Source of the DNA: Pseudocercospora fijiensis CIRAD86
Lineage: Eukaryota > Ascomycota > Dothideomycetes > Mycosphaerellales > Mycosphaerellaceae
Length of the DNA: 64,000 bases
Direction: 5' to 3'
NCBI RefSeq assembly: GCF_000340215.1
Contig: NW_006921544.1
Span: forward strand, 650,599-714,598
Under the pieces are notes generated by a model. The model was given only the letters and a program-made list of their open reading frames with translations. It made no database searches and was not told where the DNA came from. The position numbers and the translations under genes were made by a program. Below, one piece after another: positions 23,481 through 35,749 of this stretch (within the stretch, counting starts at the first letter, position 1; every line of letters starts with the position of its first letter).

Positions 23481-23654
23481 ATTTGTCCTTAAGAATATAG
23501 GAAAAGGGAAGAAGGAGAGGAAGAGCGAATAGAGAATTAGAAATAGTTAGTAGGTAAGTAGGGTAGGTTGCTATAGCAACTAGTCTATTTAGGAATTCGA
23601 AATACATTCGGGATATATACCGGCTATATACGCCGGCTATATACGCCGGCTATA

Positions 23655-25960
23655 TTACCTTCTACGTAAGCGCTTCGCCTCCTTAAAGCTGCTCTAAGCC
23701 TATATACGCTTCCGCTTCTCGATCCGGTATCGCCTTCTACCTCCGCCCTCCTCCTCTTCGTTATCGCTAATAAGGGTTTCGCTTAGACTAAATTTCGTAT
23801 TCTCTTCGTACTCCTAGGTTTCTTCGATCTTAAGGTTTTCTAATTCCTCGATTAAGTCCTTTAGTATAATCTTAAGCATCCTACCTTAGCGACTCTAGTA
23901 GAGGAGATAGTATCGGAATACTATAATAGATTCGAAGGTAGTAGGCGAGTATATTCGATTAAAGCGGCCCTAGTAACGAGCGATACTAAAAGACCTCTTA
24001 TAGCCTATACCTACGCTCGGTATAGCGAGGAGGTCCCGAGCGACCGACGCTATCGTTAGAAACTTAGGCTCTAACCGCTACTATATCGCGAGAATATCGT
24101 CTCCGAATTCGTCTAGAAGACCGGTAAGATCTAGAGATTATTAGCCCTCTTTCCGAGCCTACGGGTTTAGTACTTACTCGCGCGCCGATAGAGTTCGAAC
24201 TCTTCTTCGTTTACTTTAGTAGTTGCTTCCTCTTCTACCTCTACTTCCTACCTACGAAATAGGTATAATATCGGAGCCTTCTTAGGCTTCTTTTTCTTTA
24301 TACGAGCTACATTTAGGCTAGTTTTTTTCCGACGCTTATAGAATATCTTTTCTAGAATATTCTAGTAATACTTAGGCTATTTATCGTCCCTATTCTATTC
24401 CGGCCTCTGCTAGTATATATCCTTTTCTACCGGGTTAAGTAAGTACGTAACCCTATAGATATCCCCGAACGACTAAAAGGTAGCACTATAATATTTATAT
24501 AACTTAGTATAGGAGGTATCTATAGCTTTCGTTATAGCTACTTTCTAGGGAACGCTCTTCCTAGCTAGCTTAGCTACGGTTTCCTCGAGCTCGTAAAGAG
24601 CTNNNNNNNNNNNNNNNNNNNNNNNNNNNNNNNNNNNNNNNNNNNNNNNNNNNNNNNNNNNNNNNNNNNNNNNNNNNNNNNNNNNNNNNNNNNNNNNNNN
24701 NNAATAGATCTCGAGAGCGGTACGTAAAGTATATTCCCTCCTAACTATATAGAAAGTCGAATCGAACCGGGTCTTTACGTCTTAGGTAAAACGGAGTAGG
24801 CGCTAAGGAGGCCGCTTTTACTATCGCTTATTCTATACGATATTCTAGGTATCGGTTTTAGGGCGCTTAATAAGGTTCTTTTAAATAGCCTCGAATCGGT
24901 TATATCTCTATAAGCTCGAGTTCGTATATATTACGAGACGACGAAGCTAGAGAAAAAGAGTTTAAACTATACTAGGCTGCCGGCTATAGGTACCGGCTAC
25001 GGACAAAAGTTATACCTTATACAAAACGAAAGCGAGGCTTTCTGCCTTATCCCGTCTTATTGCTATAACGAGTTTCTCGACTTTCGACTTTGCTCTATCC
25101 TTATCTAGGATCTTCTATTAGTCGTTATTTAATAGTACAATTTTAAGCGTCTTAAAGAGGGCTCGGATCGCGATTTAAACTATATAAGCGAGGTAGGGAA
25201 ACTTCTATAGGGATGTAACTAGTAAGTACGTCGGCTCCGATTCCTCCGATTTAATAGGGCTAGGGTTATTACTAGGGTCCTCTTTATCTTTATTATCGTA
25301 CGTATCCGGAATCGTAGCGAGCTTAACATTCGGAAGATTAAGCTAGATTATAGACGTTGTAATCTCCTCTATATACTCGACCCTATCGATACGATTAGCA
25401 ATTTTAAAGATATATATAAGTAAATTGTATATATAACGCCTTATATAATGTTCGATTATTACTAGCGTTGTCTATAGTAATCGAGATTAGTCTCGTTGTT
25501 ACGCTAACTCTATCTATTACCGTATAGATAAGCTTCGCTATATCCTTACTAGTATAGGAACCTAGAATTTTAGGGAATCCGATTATAAGTTCCTAGAGTT
25601 TCTAATCCGAATTAATAAAGTATAGTATAATCGAGAGGAAGGAGGCTCTTATAGTCCGGCTTAACTAGCTATCGATAGCAATAGCTACTCGGCGAGTATT
25701 ATAGAGGATCTCCCGAATATCGTCTAACGTAGCCTCTTTGTTCTTTTCGAATATAGTACGCTAGGTTGTTACGCCGAGAAATAGGGGGGGGGTAGTTTAT
25801 AAGATATAGGTATGTCTTCTATATAGACTCCCTTTCGTAGAAGTCTTCCGGAAGGCCGTTTATAGCTAGCATTTCGTTTGCTCGTTACTTAAAGTCTTCG
25901 ACGGAGAAATCGGTAGCCTTTAGTCCTTAAGCTTCCTTTAGCGTAGCCTATAATAATTAG
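23655..25960 (-). pseudogene. hAT transposase (copy A)
   Basis: DDE transposase of the hAT superfamily. Read right to left: a helical N-terminal part; then the first catalytic block (..SIDSWLSR.., near 25660), with IDSDWKL-type sequence after it; the second block near 25450, where the catalytic Asp is kept (TIDNASNN; copy B has Asn); and the C-terminal hAT dimerisation region near 24000-24150. The protein ends in an acidic then Arg/Lys-rich tail with a TAA at 23657-23655. A 100-N assembly gap (24603-24702) falls inside. Further exons probably lie upstream to about 26700, beyond an intron at about 25961-26050. TAG/TAA stops throughout. Confidence 0.87.
24603..24702. other. assembly gap (100 N)
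   Basis: A run of exactly 100 N, probably a placeholder length. Copy B is continuous here: its bases 59992-60147 (156 bp) lie between the sequences that flank this gap, so the true gap is likely near 156 bp. Confidence 0.95.
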
Positions 25961-26889
25961 CTAGATCTATACGGTTAATTAAAGTAGCCGGTAGCTATAG
26001 CCGGCATTTTAGAAGACGTACCTCTTTCTAGAACGCTATATCTATATTAACCCTTATCTCTCCTTAAGATTCCCGATACTGTTTAGAATAGAGATAGTTA
26101 GTAGGCGATAAATTCCTATCCTCTTGTTTCGGGTATTTTAAGATTAAACCGTAGAAGTTATAGATAATAACTAGTTAACCTTTTAGTCGAGAACTCGTAT
26201 AACGGTATAATGCCCCCTCCGTAAAGAACTTCTAGAATATATCCGTTCGCTCCTTACTACCCTATCGCATCGAGTACTTCCGTAGTTTATACTCCTTTAA
26301 ACGTAAGTATATAGGGAACTATATCTTATAGACCTATTAATTAAACTACTCGGTATACTCGGGTTTCTAAAAATACGCCTAGCTAGCCTTTTCGAAGATA
26401 TCCGGGTTAATACTCGATATTCTTATATCTCCGAACAACCTTCTACTTAGACTCCGTAAAGGTAAGGACTAGGTAGTAGTACCCTATAATAAATTCCTAT
26501 AACTAGGATTCGGAGAGGATAAATCTAGCCCTAATCGTCGTCTAGTATCTAATAGGCTCGAAGGCGAGTATATACCCTCCTCTCGACGTTGTCGCAATCT
26601 CGCTCGTATACTAGACTATTTCGACTATCGTCTCGTTATTACCCTTCCTAGTATAGCGCCTAGTATATATACAATGTCGGTCGGTATGTTTTAAAAGTTT
26701 GTATAGTAAGGTAAGGAGTAGTAGATATATACTAGTAGCTATAGGGAAACACCCTTTGTTTTATAGTATCGTATCGTTAGGAATAGCTAGGTAGTAGACA
26801 GCTAGCTACCTTTTTTTTTTGTTTCCTAGCTACCCTAGCTATCCTAACTACTAGAATTTTTTTCCTAGCTACCCTAGCTATCCTAACTA
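25961..26889 (-). pseudogene. upstream exon(s) of the hAT transposase and spacer (copy A)
   Basis: The segment from about 26700 to 26050 carries a frame with RIP-type stops only (includes ..NPDIFEKASQAYFQKPEYTEQF.., near 26380), which I take as the transposase N-terminus. It matches 57690-58359 in copy B. Next to it, about 25985-26010, is an intron-like stretch with the gccggctatagctaccggc motif. The reading phase across that intron does not join cleanly, so the exon structure is unresolved. From about 26700 to 26889 there is a spacer with direct repeats of ctagctaccctagctatcc. Confidence 0.5.
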
Positions 26890-27890
26890 CCTAAATTTTG
26901 CCTTCTATATAGCGGCTCTCTCCTACTAACGGAACCGAGCTACTATACCTAACGAATCTAAGCTCGCCTTTAGTCTTAATCTATCCTGTTTCGGTATAAG
27001 ACACTCGATAAGCAAATGCTCGGGCCGAGTCTAACTACGAAACCTAATACTAACTAATAGCTCTATTAACTAATCCTAATCCTCGAACTCCTTCCGCTTC
27101 TTAGTAAAGACCTTAAAGAGCGCCCGAGCTTCGTCCGGTGCCTACGGAGTAGTCGAGATAAAGCCGTATTACTAAAATAGGTAATCCTTCGGAGGCTTAT
27201 ATAGAGATTTAGAGAATTCTAACGCTAACCTATCCTACTAGTAGCTTAGATTCCGGATATAAGCCCTCTCTACCTTAGTAAAGATTATATATAGTAGTAG
27301 TACTCTACCCTCGAGAAACGCTTTCTATTTAACTATTACTATCTACCGGCTACGAACGCCGGCTATATATACCGAGTATAGAATAATTACCTATACCCCT
27401 TCCTCCTTTAGTAACCCTTCTACCGTCCCTAGATACCTAGCCCTAATCGTATTAATCGTCAGCTACTTTGCCTTTATAGACGTAAAGGCTTCGCTCTAAT
27501 ACTAATAAAGAAACTTCTACTCTATATCGAGGATATAAAGACGACTAGTCTCGATTCTAATCCTTACTAGCTTTTCGTAGTAGCTTTAACTGTAATTTTC
27601 TAGATTAATAGGACTTATACCTTAGCCCTTTACTAGTATCTCGTCTCTTTAACTATACTTGATCTACTCCTAGCGCTTATCGTCTATAGCGTTAGGCCCT
27701 AAGACTATACCTGTTACTAGATCGATATAGGGTATCTCCTCGCTTTTTTTAGTTCCTTTATTCGTAGTATTAAGCTCCGTCGCGGCATCCTAAACTCTAG
27801 TATTATTATTCTCGGCTATCTAAATATCTCCGTTACTATCGGTCGTATCGATAGAGGTAGCGGCTATAGGTCTAAATACTATTAGTTAAC
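26890..27890 (-). pseudogene. unknown multi-exon gene of the hAT element (copy A)
   Basis: Not recognised. Two open stretches with RIP-type stops only: about 27890-27400 (polar, includes EEIPYIDLVTGIVLGPNAIDD) and about 27340-26890 (helical, Lys/Arg/Leu-rich, includes YGFISTTPQAPDEARALFK). Between them lies a short intron-like segment with the element's ccggc motif pair (27345-27370). A further basic 5' exon may lie at 33750-34100, beyond another motif-bearing intron into which the Copia element jumped. It is transcribed in the same direction as the transposase. Copy B keeps only the second part (57080-57560). Confidence 0.45.
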
Positions 27891-27931
27891 GTCTAAAAGA
27901 AAGAAAAATGCCGGCTATAGCTACCGGCTAT

Positions 27932-28233
27932 TCTTAGAAATAAGCTTTGTTAGCCTTAAAGCGAGTGAATAATAATTTTAGGCCGCTTTGTCCTTATATC
28001 CTTCTTTATATATATACAGCCTTTATATATAAAGATATAAGATTACGAGGCGTAATACGGCGCCTCTAGAACTATCGGATATACCGATGCTATTGTCGGA
28101 GTAGCCGACAATAGTAAGGATACTCGATAATAGGAAGGACTAAATATATATATACCTAGGATAGTTACTAGTTTAGACAGAAGACAACGAACAGAACACA
28201 GTTCAGCCTACACTACTACTATACAATTCAAGA
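27932..28233 (+). repeat. Copia 5' LTR
   Basis: 302 bp. It is followed directly by ggttataagcccgg, where the primer-binding site should lie; I could not assign the tRNA. Confidence 0.93.
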
Positions 28234-28759
28234 GGTTATAAGCCCGGCTAGCTCTTAACCTAAGATACTAAGCCTTACTTGCTATCGACTACTATTCGAA
28301 ATACCCTACCGATCTTACTATATATCGATAACGGATAGTTTTAATCTAGACGACTATCGATATATAAACGACTTATATAACCAATCCCCGAGTATACTAC
28401 TATACGAAGACAATAACGGCGGACAAGAACAATACTAATTAAATACTCTAAATACGGATACCCGACTACTATTAAAAATCGAAACAAACGACTCTTTCGT
28501 AATTACAACGGTTACTATTAAAACTATTATAGTTTTAAAAGACCCTCGAAGAGAAACTTAAGCTACCGAAGGTAGTGAAAACCGATAGATTAATCTATTA
28601 ATCTATAAGAAAGACCTACGCTACTAGTCTTAATCTAAAGAATTAACCTACTCCTTATACTTACTCTACTTAAGATAGCTTCTTAAGTAAGAATATACGG
28701 TTTAGGATAAACAGCTACAGATTAAACTAGTAATTAAACTATAATCATTAGAAAGAGAC

Positions 28760-31700
28760 AACCTATATCTGTCAAAATAGCCGACCGACTTATACCGGAA
28801 TCCGATAAGCTAGTCGGTAGTAGTAACTACGAGATCTGGTCCGAAAAAGTTAAGAATATCTTAACTTATAAAGGATACGAAGGGGCCCTAGAAGAGAATC
28901 CTAGTAATAACGAGTTAACCCTAAGATCGGCACTCTCTATACTAAGGTTAGCCCTTAAAGACGGGCCTCTATTATAAGTAAAAACCGCTACGACGCCGGC
29001 TAAAGCTTAGAATATCTTAGAAAAACGGTACTCTCCGAAGGGATTCGCCGCCGAATACTAACTATTCTGCAAGCTATTTAATTATAACCTAGCTATTGCT
29101 AGCACTATAGAGACCTACGTAAACGAATATACTAGGCTTATAAGTGCTCTAGAAGCTAGAGGAATAGCTATACCCGAAAAGCTGTCGATTTCGCTACTAC
29201 TAAACAGAGTCGACGAAAACTACTCTACCTTTATTACTACGATTACGAATCGATCTAGAGACGATAGCCAAGATATATTATACCTAGAGGATATAGTAAA
29301 CGGCCTCTTAGACCAATCTCGACGGTTAGAAACCTATAAAACTGCTAGGGTCCTTTATACTAATAGCGGTTTTCGGACTACTCCGGCAGCCCCTATTAGT
29401 AATAATCGAGTTAGCAAATTAAGGAATCCGCATTTAAAATGCACTTACTGTATCGGAAAAGGTCGTACGGGTATAGGACACTTAGAAAATAAGTGTTAGA
29501 TTAAATACCCGGAGAAAAAACTAAGCTACCTTAAGAATAAGGACTTAGGAGCTACCGAACAAGAAGCCCACTATACGAGGGACCTAAATACGACTAAGGA
29601 CGCGTATAATATCGAGTTATCTAGTAGGAATCAAAGCTATCCCAATATAGATATACTCGATACCGACCGAGACCTAAACGAAGAAGTAGTACTCTACGCT
29701 AGTAACCAGGCTACTAACGAACAACCTAAGGACTCGAATACGAACCTAACGTCTTATATTCGCGATATATCGGCTAAAAACACGAATCGAACCGTCTAGT
29801 TTCTATTAGATTCGGCTTGTACCTCGTATATTATAAACGAAAGGGCTTATTTTAAGACCTATACTACCCGGAATACACCCGTTAAATAGGGTAGTAAGGA
29901 AACTATAATATTACCCGGATACGGAGACGTACAATTAACCTTTACGGATACGGAAGAACCGTATATCTTAAAGGATTGCCTTTATATACCGGATTTCGAA
30001 GTAAACCTCGTATCCGTAGCAAAATTAGACGCCGCCGGAGTCTAAGTATATCTTCAAGACGGTTAAGCCTACCTATTAGAGGTTAATAATAAGCGAGCAA
30101 GATCCCTTACTATCGGACGACGTATCGGGAACCTATACCGGTTAATTTATACGATACCGATAGAAGCCGGAGAACTAGCCGCTATAGCGACAACTACCGA
30201 TATAAATCCCGAAGCTTACGTCTATCGAGATCCTTATCGAGAGTTACATATACGCTTAGGACATATAGGATATCCTGCTATGTCTAAAATAATAGAAAAT
30301 ACTACTAGAACCTCGATTACAAAAGAAGATCTTACTAGTAATAAGAATCTTACTTGCGAGGTATGTCTTAAAGCGAAATTCTCTAAAACTATAAGTCGAG
30401 AAATAAGTAAACCGGCTAATAGCTATCTAGATAAAGTAACTGCAGATCTCTGCGGCCCTATAGAACCTATCTCTATAGACGGCTTTCGTTACTTTATATC
30501 TTTTCTAGATAGTTTTAGTCGTTTTATTACTACGTATACTTTGCGCTTTAAAACCGAAGTACTCTCTAATATTAAACATTATAAACTACACTCCGAAAAC
30601 GAGTTTAGTAATAATATACAACGCCCGAGCCTTAAAAGATTTAAAACCGATAACGGTACGGAATTCGTTAATAAACCTACGACTGAATTCTTAAAGAACT
30701 CCGGTATTAGACACGAACTGTCGGCTCCTTATACTCCGGAACAAAACGGCCTAATCGAAAGACCTAATCGAACTCTACTATATAGAGTACGGGCGTTACT
30801 GATTCAATCCGGACTAAGCAAAAGATTTTAGCAATTCGCTTTACAAACCGCGGAATATATCTATGTTAGGACACCGCATAGTGCCCTTGGTTTTAAAACG
30901 CCTTACGAGCTAAAATATAAGGAGAAACCCGACCTAAGTAATATAAGAACGTTCGGTTCTATTGCTTACTATACGAACAAGACGCCGAAAAAGCTAGAAT
31001 CTAGAGTACGAAGAGCTATACTAATCGGTTTTAGTACTAAATAATACAAACTATACGACTTAGAAGCTAGGCGCGTAGTTTGGTCTCGAAACGTTAAGAT
31101 ACTCGATAGAGTATTCTTAAGTAGTACTACTTACACTACTAAAGAATCTATTAGTACGGATACACTACAAGATATACCGACTATAGAACTTAATACTATT
31201 AGAGATATTACTACTCAAAACGATAGTAATATACTACCGGGGCCTAGCAATAATATACTAGAACAATTAGAGAGCTTAGAAGTTACTCTACCTAAGAAAC
31301 AGTCTCTAGACGCCCCGGAATCTACTACTAGTATACAAGAAGAGCCTAAATATAAAAGGCCTAGACTAGCCAAAGACGAGGCTAATACCCGAATACGGGA
31401 TATGTTTAATCTATACGAAGGATATAGAAACAACGACGAAATAGCGTACTTGGCGGACGATAATATTACCGATCCGGATACGTATAAAGATGCTATTAAT
31501 AGTCCTAATTCCGAGAAGTGGAAAGAGTCTATGCTTAAAGAAATAACCGATCTACAAGCTTAAAACACCTAGGAACTAGTAGAACTACCGCCGGACCGAA
31601 AAGCGCTAAAAGGACGCTTCGTTTATAAATCAAAATTAAACGAGAAAGGCGAGGTAGTAAAACATAAATCCCGATAGGTAGTAAAAGGGTATAATCAAGT

Positions 31701-32996
31701 AAAAGGGATTGATTACGATTAAACCTTTAGCTAAACGGCAAGGCCCGAAACTTGGCGATCGTCATTCTACTTAGCGGCTTATTTTAATTGGGAAATAGAA
31801 CAGTAGGATATAAAATCCGCGTTCCCAAATGCCGAAATAGACAGGGAAATATACGTCGAATAGCCTATAGGCTACACGGACAATACGAATAAGGTATGCC
31901 GTCTAAATAAGGCATTATACGGATTAAAACAGTCTCCTAGGCAATGGTTTAAGAAGCTGAGTAGCCTGCTAGCTACTGTGGGTTTTAAACCGATACCTAA
32001 AGACGAGGCTGCCTTTATAAATAAGGAAACTAATATCCGAATTACGTGCTACGTTAACGACTTACTTATATTCGGTCCGAATAAAAACGATATCGACTCT
32101 ATACGAGAATATCTCTCTAAGACGGTAGAAGTTACCGATCTAGGTCCTGTACGATACTATCTAGGTATAGAAGTATCTAGGGATAGGCCTAATAGGGTAG
32201 TAGAACTCTCCTAAAAGGCATATATTAAAAAGATACTAAAGAGGTTTAATAAAGAAACTAGCGCTAGCGTAGCTACTCCTACGGAGCAAGGAGTAATCCT
32301 AAAACAGTCTACGGCTAAAGCGTCTATAGAGGACCTATCTGAGTATTAAAAACAAGTAGGGTCTCTTATATACTTAGCTATACAAACGAGACCCGACCTA
32401 TCTTTCGCAGTAGGGCAAGTAGCAAGATGTGTGTCTAATCCGGATAGGACTCATTTTAGAGCCCTAGATAGGATTTGGAATTATCTTAATGCTAATTAGA
32501 ATAGCCTTATTTATCGGGCTAATCGTCCGCCGCTTCTTAAAGGTTACTACGACTCCGATTACGGGGGCAATTCAGATAACCGAAAATTAACTACGGCGTA
32601 TATTTTTACGCTAGGCGATAAGGCACCGGTATCTTAGGTTAGTAAGCTCTAAAAGACCGTAGCGCTTAGTAGTTGCGAGGCTGAATATATAGCTCTAACG
32701 GAAGCTACTCGGGAATACCAATTCCTATCTAATTTAATAGTATCCTTAGATGTAAATCTAGAAGGAAACACTATAGCTACCGATAGCCAAAGTGCTATAG
32801 CACTAGTACAAAATCTAGAGCATCACTCTAGGACAAAACATATCGATATACGATATTATTATATAAGAGAACTACTTGAAAACAAAGTAATATCTCTAGT
32901 ATATTTAAGTATAAAAGATCAAATCGCCGATCTACTAACTAAGGCACTATCGGCACCTATATTTACTAGACTAAAGGATTTATTAGGCCTATAAGG
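28760..32996 (+). pseudogene. Copia gag-pol polyprotein
   Basis: One frame runs from about 28760 to 32996, interrupted only by TAG/TAA. Gag ends in a CCHC zinc knuckle (CTYC....GHLENKC, about 29440-29500). The protease has DSACTSYI (about 29812) in place of the usual DSGCT(S/D)H. The integrase has its His/Cys zinc site (LHIRLGH..CEVC, 30246-30370), then the catalytic Asp in ADLCGP, Asp in DNGTEF and Glu in EQNGLIER; this part is an open 183-codon stretch (30280-30831). The reverse transcriptase box reads YVND (about 32050) instead of YVDD, so a catalytic Asp is lost through a G-to-A change. RNase H has ATDSQSAIAL and the TKHIDIR motif. The gene is dead, but its order (integrase before RT) is clearly Copia. 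Confidence 0.95.
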
Positions 32997-33411
32997 ACTT
33001 AAGCAACCGTCTAGAATCGAAACTGCCCTAGAAAATAAAAAGATATACGTAATATACTCTATAGAAGAGTACGTATACTTATGTTCTATTTACTATAGAA
33101 CTCCTAACCCTAGAATAAAACCAAGTATACTATTCGATTCTACGTATAAAACTTCCTAGATCTATATACTTATAGTGTTATACGACTATCTAATAGTATT
33201 AAACTAACGGTCGAAAAAGACTCTCTATAAAACGACGAGGTAACGTCGGAAGAGACTTTGCGGAAAATTACCGGATTAAGCCTAGTTAGTCCGGGGAAAT
33301 CTAGGGAAACCAAAAATCTACTAAACAATACTTTATTCCCTCGAAGAACGACAAAACCTACGATTCTATATAATAGGATTGTTTATCGGCTATCTACCGC
33401 TTACCGGGGTA

Positions 33412-33713
33412 TCTTAGAAATAAGCTTTGTTAGCCTTAAAGCGAGTAAATAATAATTTTAGGCTGCTTTGTCCTTATATCCTTCTTTATATATACACAGC
33501 CTTTATATATAAAGAAATAAGATTACGAGGCGTAATACGGCGCCTCTAGAACTATCGGATATACCGATGCTATTATCGGAGTAGCCGACAATAGTAAGGA
33601 TACTCGACAATAGGAAGGACTAAATATATATATACCTAGGATAGTTACTAGTTTAGACAGAAGACAACGAACAGAACACAGTTTAGCCTACACTACTACT
33701 ATACAATTCAAGA
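33412..33713 (+). repeat. Copia 3' LTR
   Basis: 302 bp, matching 27932-28233. Its end is fixed by the gctat duplication. Confidence 0.93.
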
Positions 33714-33718
33714 GCTAT

Positions 33719-34115
33719 AGGCTATAGCTACCGGCTACGGCTAACTTACGCTACTAGAACTTTACGCTCGAAAACTAGATATAATTCCTTCCTCCTCTAA
33801 GCCTTCTCTTAGGTTATCTTCTTATTCTAACCTTTAATTTTTTCTATAGGCGCTAGCTATCGATAGAACGCCTTATTTCGCGCCTTTCTTCTCTTATCTT
33901 TCGATCTTTTATCTTTATCTATTTTCTGCTTTCTCTTACGGTCTCGTATAGAATTCTTCTTCGTAGAGTACTCCTATTTAGTCTTGCGCTTTTTTTAGAT
34001 GCTTAGGTAAAACAAACTCGCGGTCTTTAGTTCTATCTTCTATTTAGCGCGCGGCGCGCTTCTCTCTTACTATTTTAAGGAGGGGAGGGGGGGGGGGGCG
34101 CGCGGAGGCGTAGCA
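33719..34115 (-). pseudogene. basic coding segment of hAT copy A, unknown
   Basis: This is hAT sequence between the Copia and G4 insertions. On the minus strand a frame from about 34050 to 33755 is rich in Lys/Arg (..STKKNSIRDRKRKQK..) with RIP-type stops. An alternative minus frame is also fairly open. It may be the first exon of the unknown gene at 26890-27890. The ccggctatagctaccgg motif at 33724-33740 sits where an intron would be. A run of G at 34091-34098 lies near the G4 insertion site. Confidence 0.35.
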
Positions 34116-34120
34116 TATAG

Positions 34121-34236
34121 TATTACGGGTAAGTAACGCATACGTAGATACTAGATATAAGACTTAATAGGTTCGATAAAGAGCTAAGTCTATCTACGTA
34201 AATCCGAATAGTTTTGTACGGTACGCTAAGCGCTAA
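34121..34236 (-). repeat. G4 left LTR, first part
   Basis: It starts tattacgggtaag and is broken at gctaa (34232-34236), the G5 target site. It continues at 41437. Confidence 0.92.
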
Positions 34237-34433
34237 TGTGAGAAGGGTTATATTAGTAGGTAGATAGGGTAGTAGTAGGTATAAGTAGTATTCGATAAGG
34301 ATCTAGGAGGAGAGGGAGGAAGGCAGGAGAGTTAGCCTAACGCTAAGCGCTAAGCCCTACCTAAGGCATTAACACCCTAGCTTTACTCGGCCTAGTTATA
34401 TGCTAATTACATATAGCCTCTTTAGCCCTAATA
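34237..34433 (-). repeat. G5 left LTR
   Basis: 197 bp, colinear with 41235-41431. Confidence 0.93.
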
Positions 34434-35730
34434 TACGCTTCCCTTCTAAAGGCCGTGCCCTCGTAGCCTGCCTATATTCCAATCTCGACCTCCGTTGCTA
34501 CTAACTTAGTAAATCTAATAAGCTGCTTAGCCTACGCTAAATTGAATACTTAACTACCTAATTATATAACTATATCAAACCTTACCTCTAATATAACATA
34601 ACGTATAACTCTAACTGCGCTATTCTTATATATAATAAAGTGATATATATCTACGAGAATTAAGGGCCTTCGACTAATTCTAATACGAGCGCGTCTCCCT
34701 ACTATAATAGGTAGACGTACGAGGTATTGTAGCCCTACCTCCGCTCTAAGTAATATCGTACCGAGTTCTTTGCGTCTACTCTTAAAAGACCTAGAAATGT
34801 CCGCTCCGAGGGTTGTTCTTATTGTTACGAGGGCTATTGTTTACTATCGTAGTTTTACTAGCCCTAATTATTTAGGTTTAGCAGCCTTTAAGTGTTAACT
34901 AATTATATCTTTTTAAAAAACATAGTCCGTCTAGTTTCTATAGGTAAAGGCTATTATAAGTGTAATAGTTGAGGTTGGCCTCGCTTAAAGGGTCGGAATG
35001 ATCGAGGAGTAACCTATTATCCGCAAGATCGACCCTAGCTAGCTTAGCTCTATAGTTTTTGCCCTTAGTTAGTCTATTAGTTGCTTAATCTTTTAACTTA
35101 GTTAAAGTTTTGACTTAGCCTTAAAGTTTTGATCAAACCTTTAATATAGCTATTCTTTTAACTTAATTAGTGTAGTACGCTTCCGGCCTTAGGCCGTAGT
35201 ATAGGTAAGGTTGTCTTCGTAAGTGTAGTAGCAATAGTAGGTAATATTGACAATAGCGGCGCTAGTCGTCTTAGCGCTAACTCTACCTTCTTCTAATTTC
35301 CTTCTTTAACTAACAATAGCTCGGTAATACCGTTACTAATATAGCTATATCCTTTCTTTCTTAAACAGTAACACACTCCGTAATACCGTTACTAATATAG
35401 CCGCGCCGGCTACGCCGTCGTTATTATTATTATCATTTACGCGCACTATCCCCGCCGACCGCCTAGGCCTCGAGATCTCGATAGAATAAGGAAGGAATAA
35501 GAGGGGGCGTTAAAAGGAGGGTCTTATAGGGTACGCTAGTAATAAGGTAGATCCCTTAAAAAAGTAGGGGATTAGTCGATAGTTATAGCGCGCTCGTTAA
35601 CACTCGGTACGCGTTCGCTATAGTAGTGTAGTCTTATTGTCCTTCGTTGCTAACAATTGCTTGCTTCTAATTAGTTAGCTAATAGCACCCCGGGGGTAGC
35701 ATTAGCCCTAGGTCTCTCTAGCGGCTCTAG
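34434..35730. other. G5 non-coding region between pol and the 3' LTR
   Basis: About 1.3 kb in which I see no gene on either strand. It includes a short direct repeat (ccgtaataccgttactaatatagc, about 35325-35400) and a tta/att microsatellite near 35420. Such a long untranslated 3' stretch is unusual but not unknown in chromoviruses. It may hold captured sequence. Confidence 0.6.
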
Positions 35731-35749
35731 CGGCACTATAGGCCCTTAG

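Larger units (their letters stand above)
27932..33713 (+). mobile_element. Copia LTR retrotransposon, complete
   Basis: This 5782-bp element has two 302-bp LTRs (27932-28233 and 33412-33713) and a perfect 5-bp target duplication, gctat (27927-27931 and 33714-33718). The LTRs start tcttag and end tcaaga, and differ at about eight positions, mostly transitions. It landed in a ccggctatagctaccgg motif of hAT copy A. It is less affected by RIP than its host element, so it is one of the younger insertions. Confidence 0.96.

Noticed and set aside
31215..31433. 72-codon minus-strand ORF
   Set aside because: It lies inside the Copia pol frame on the opposite strand.
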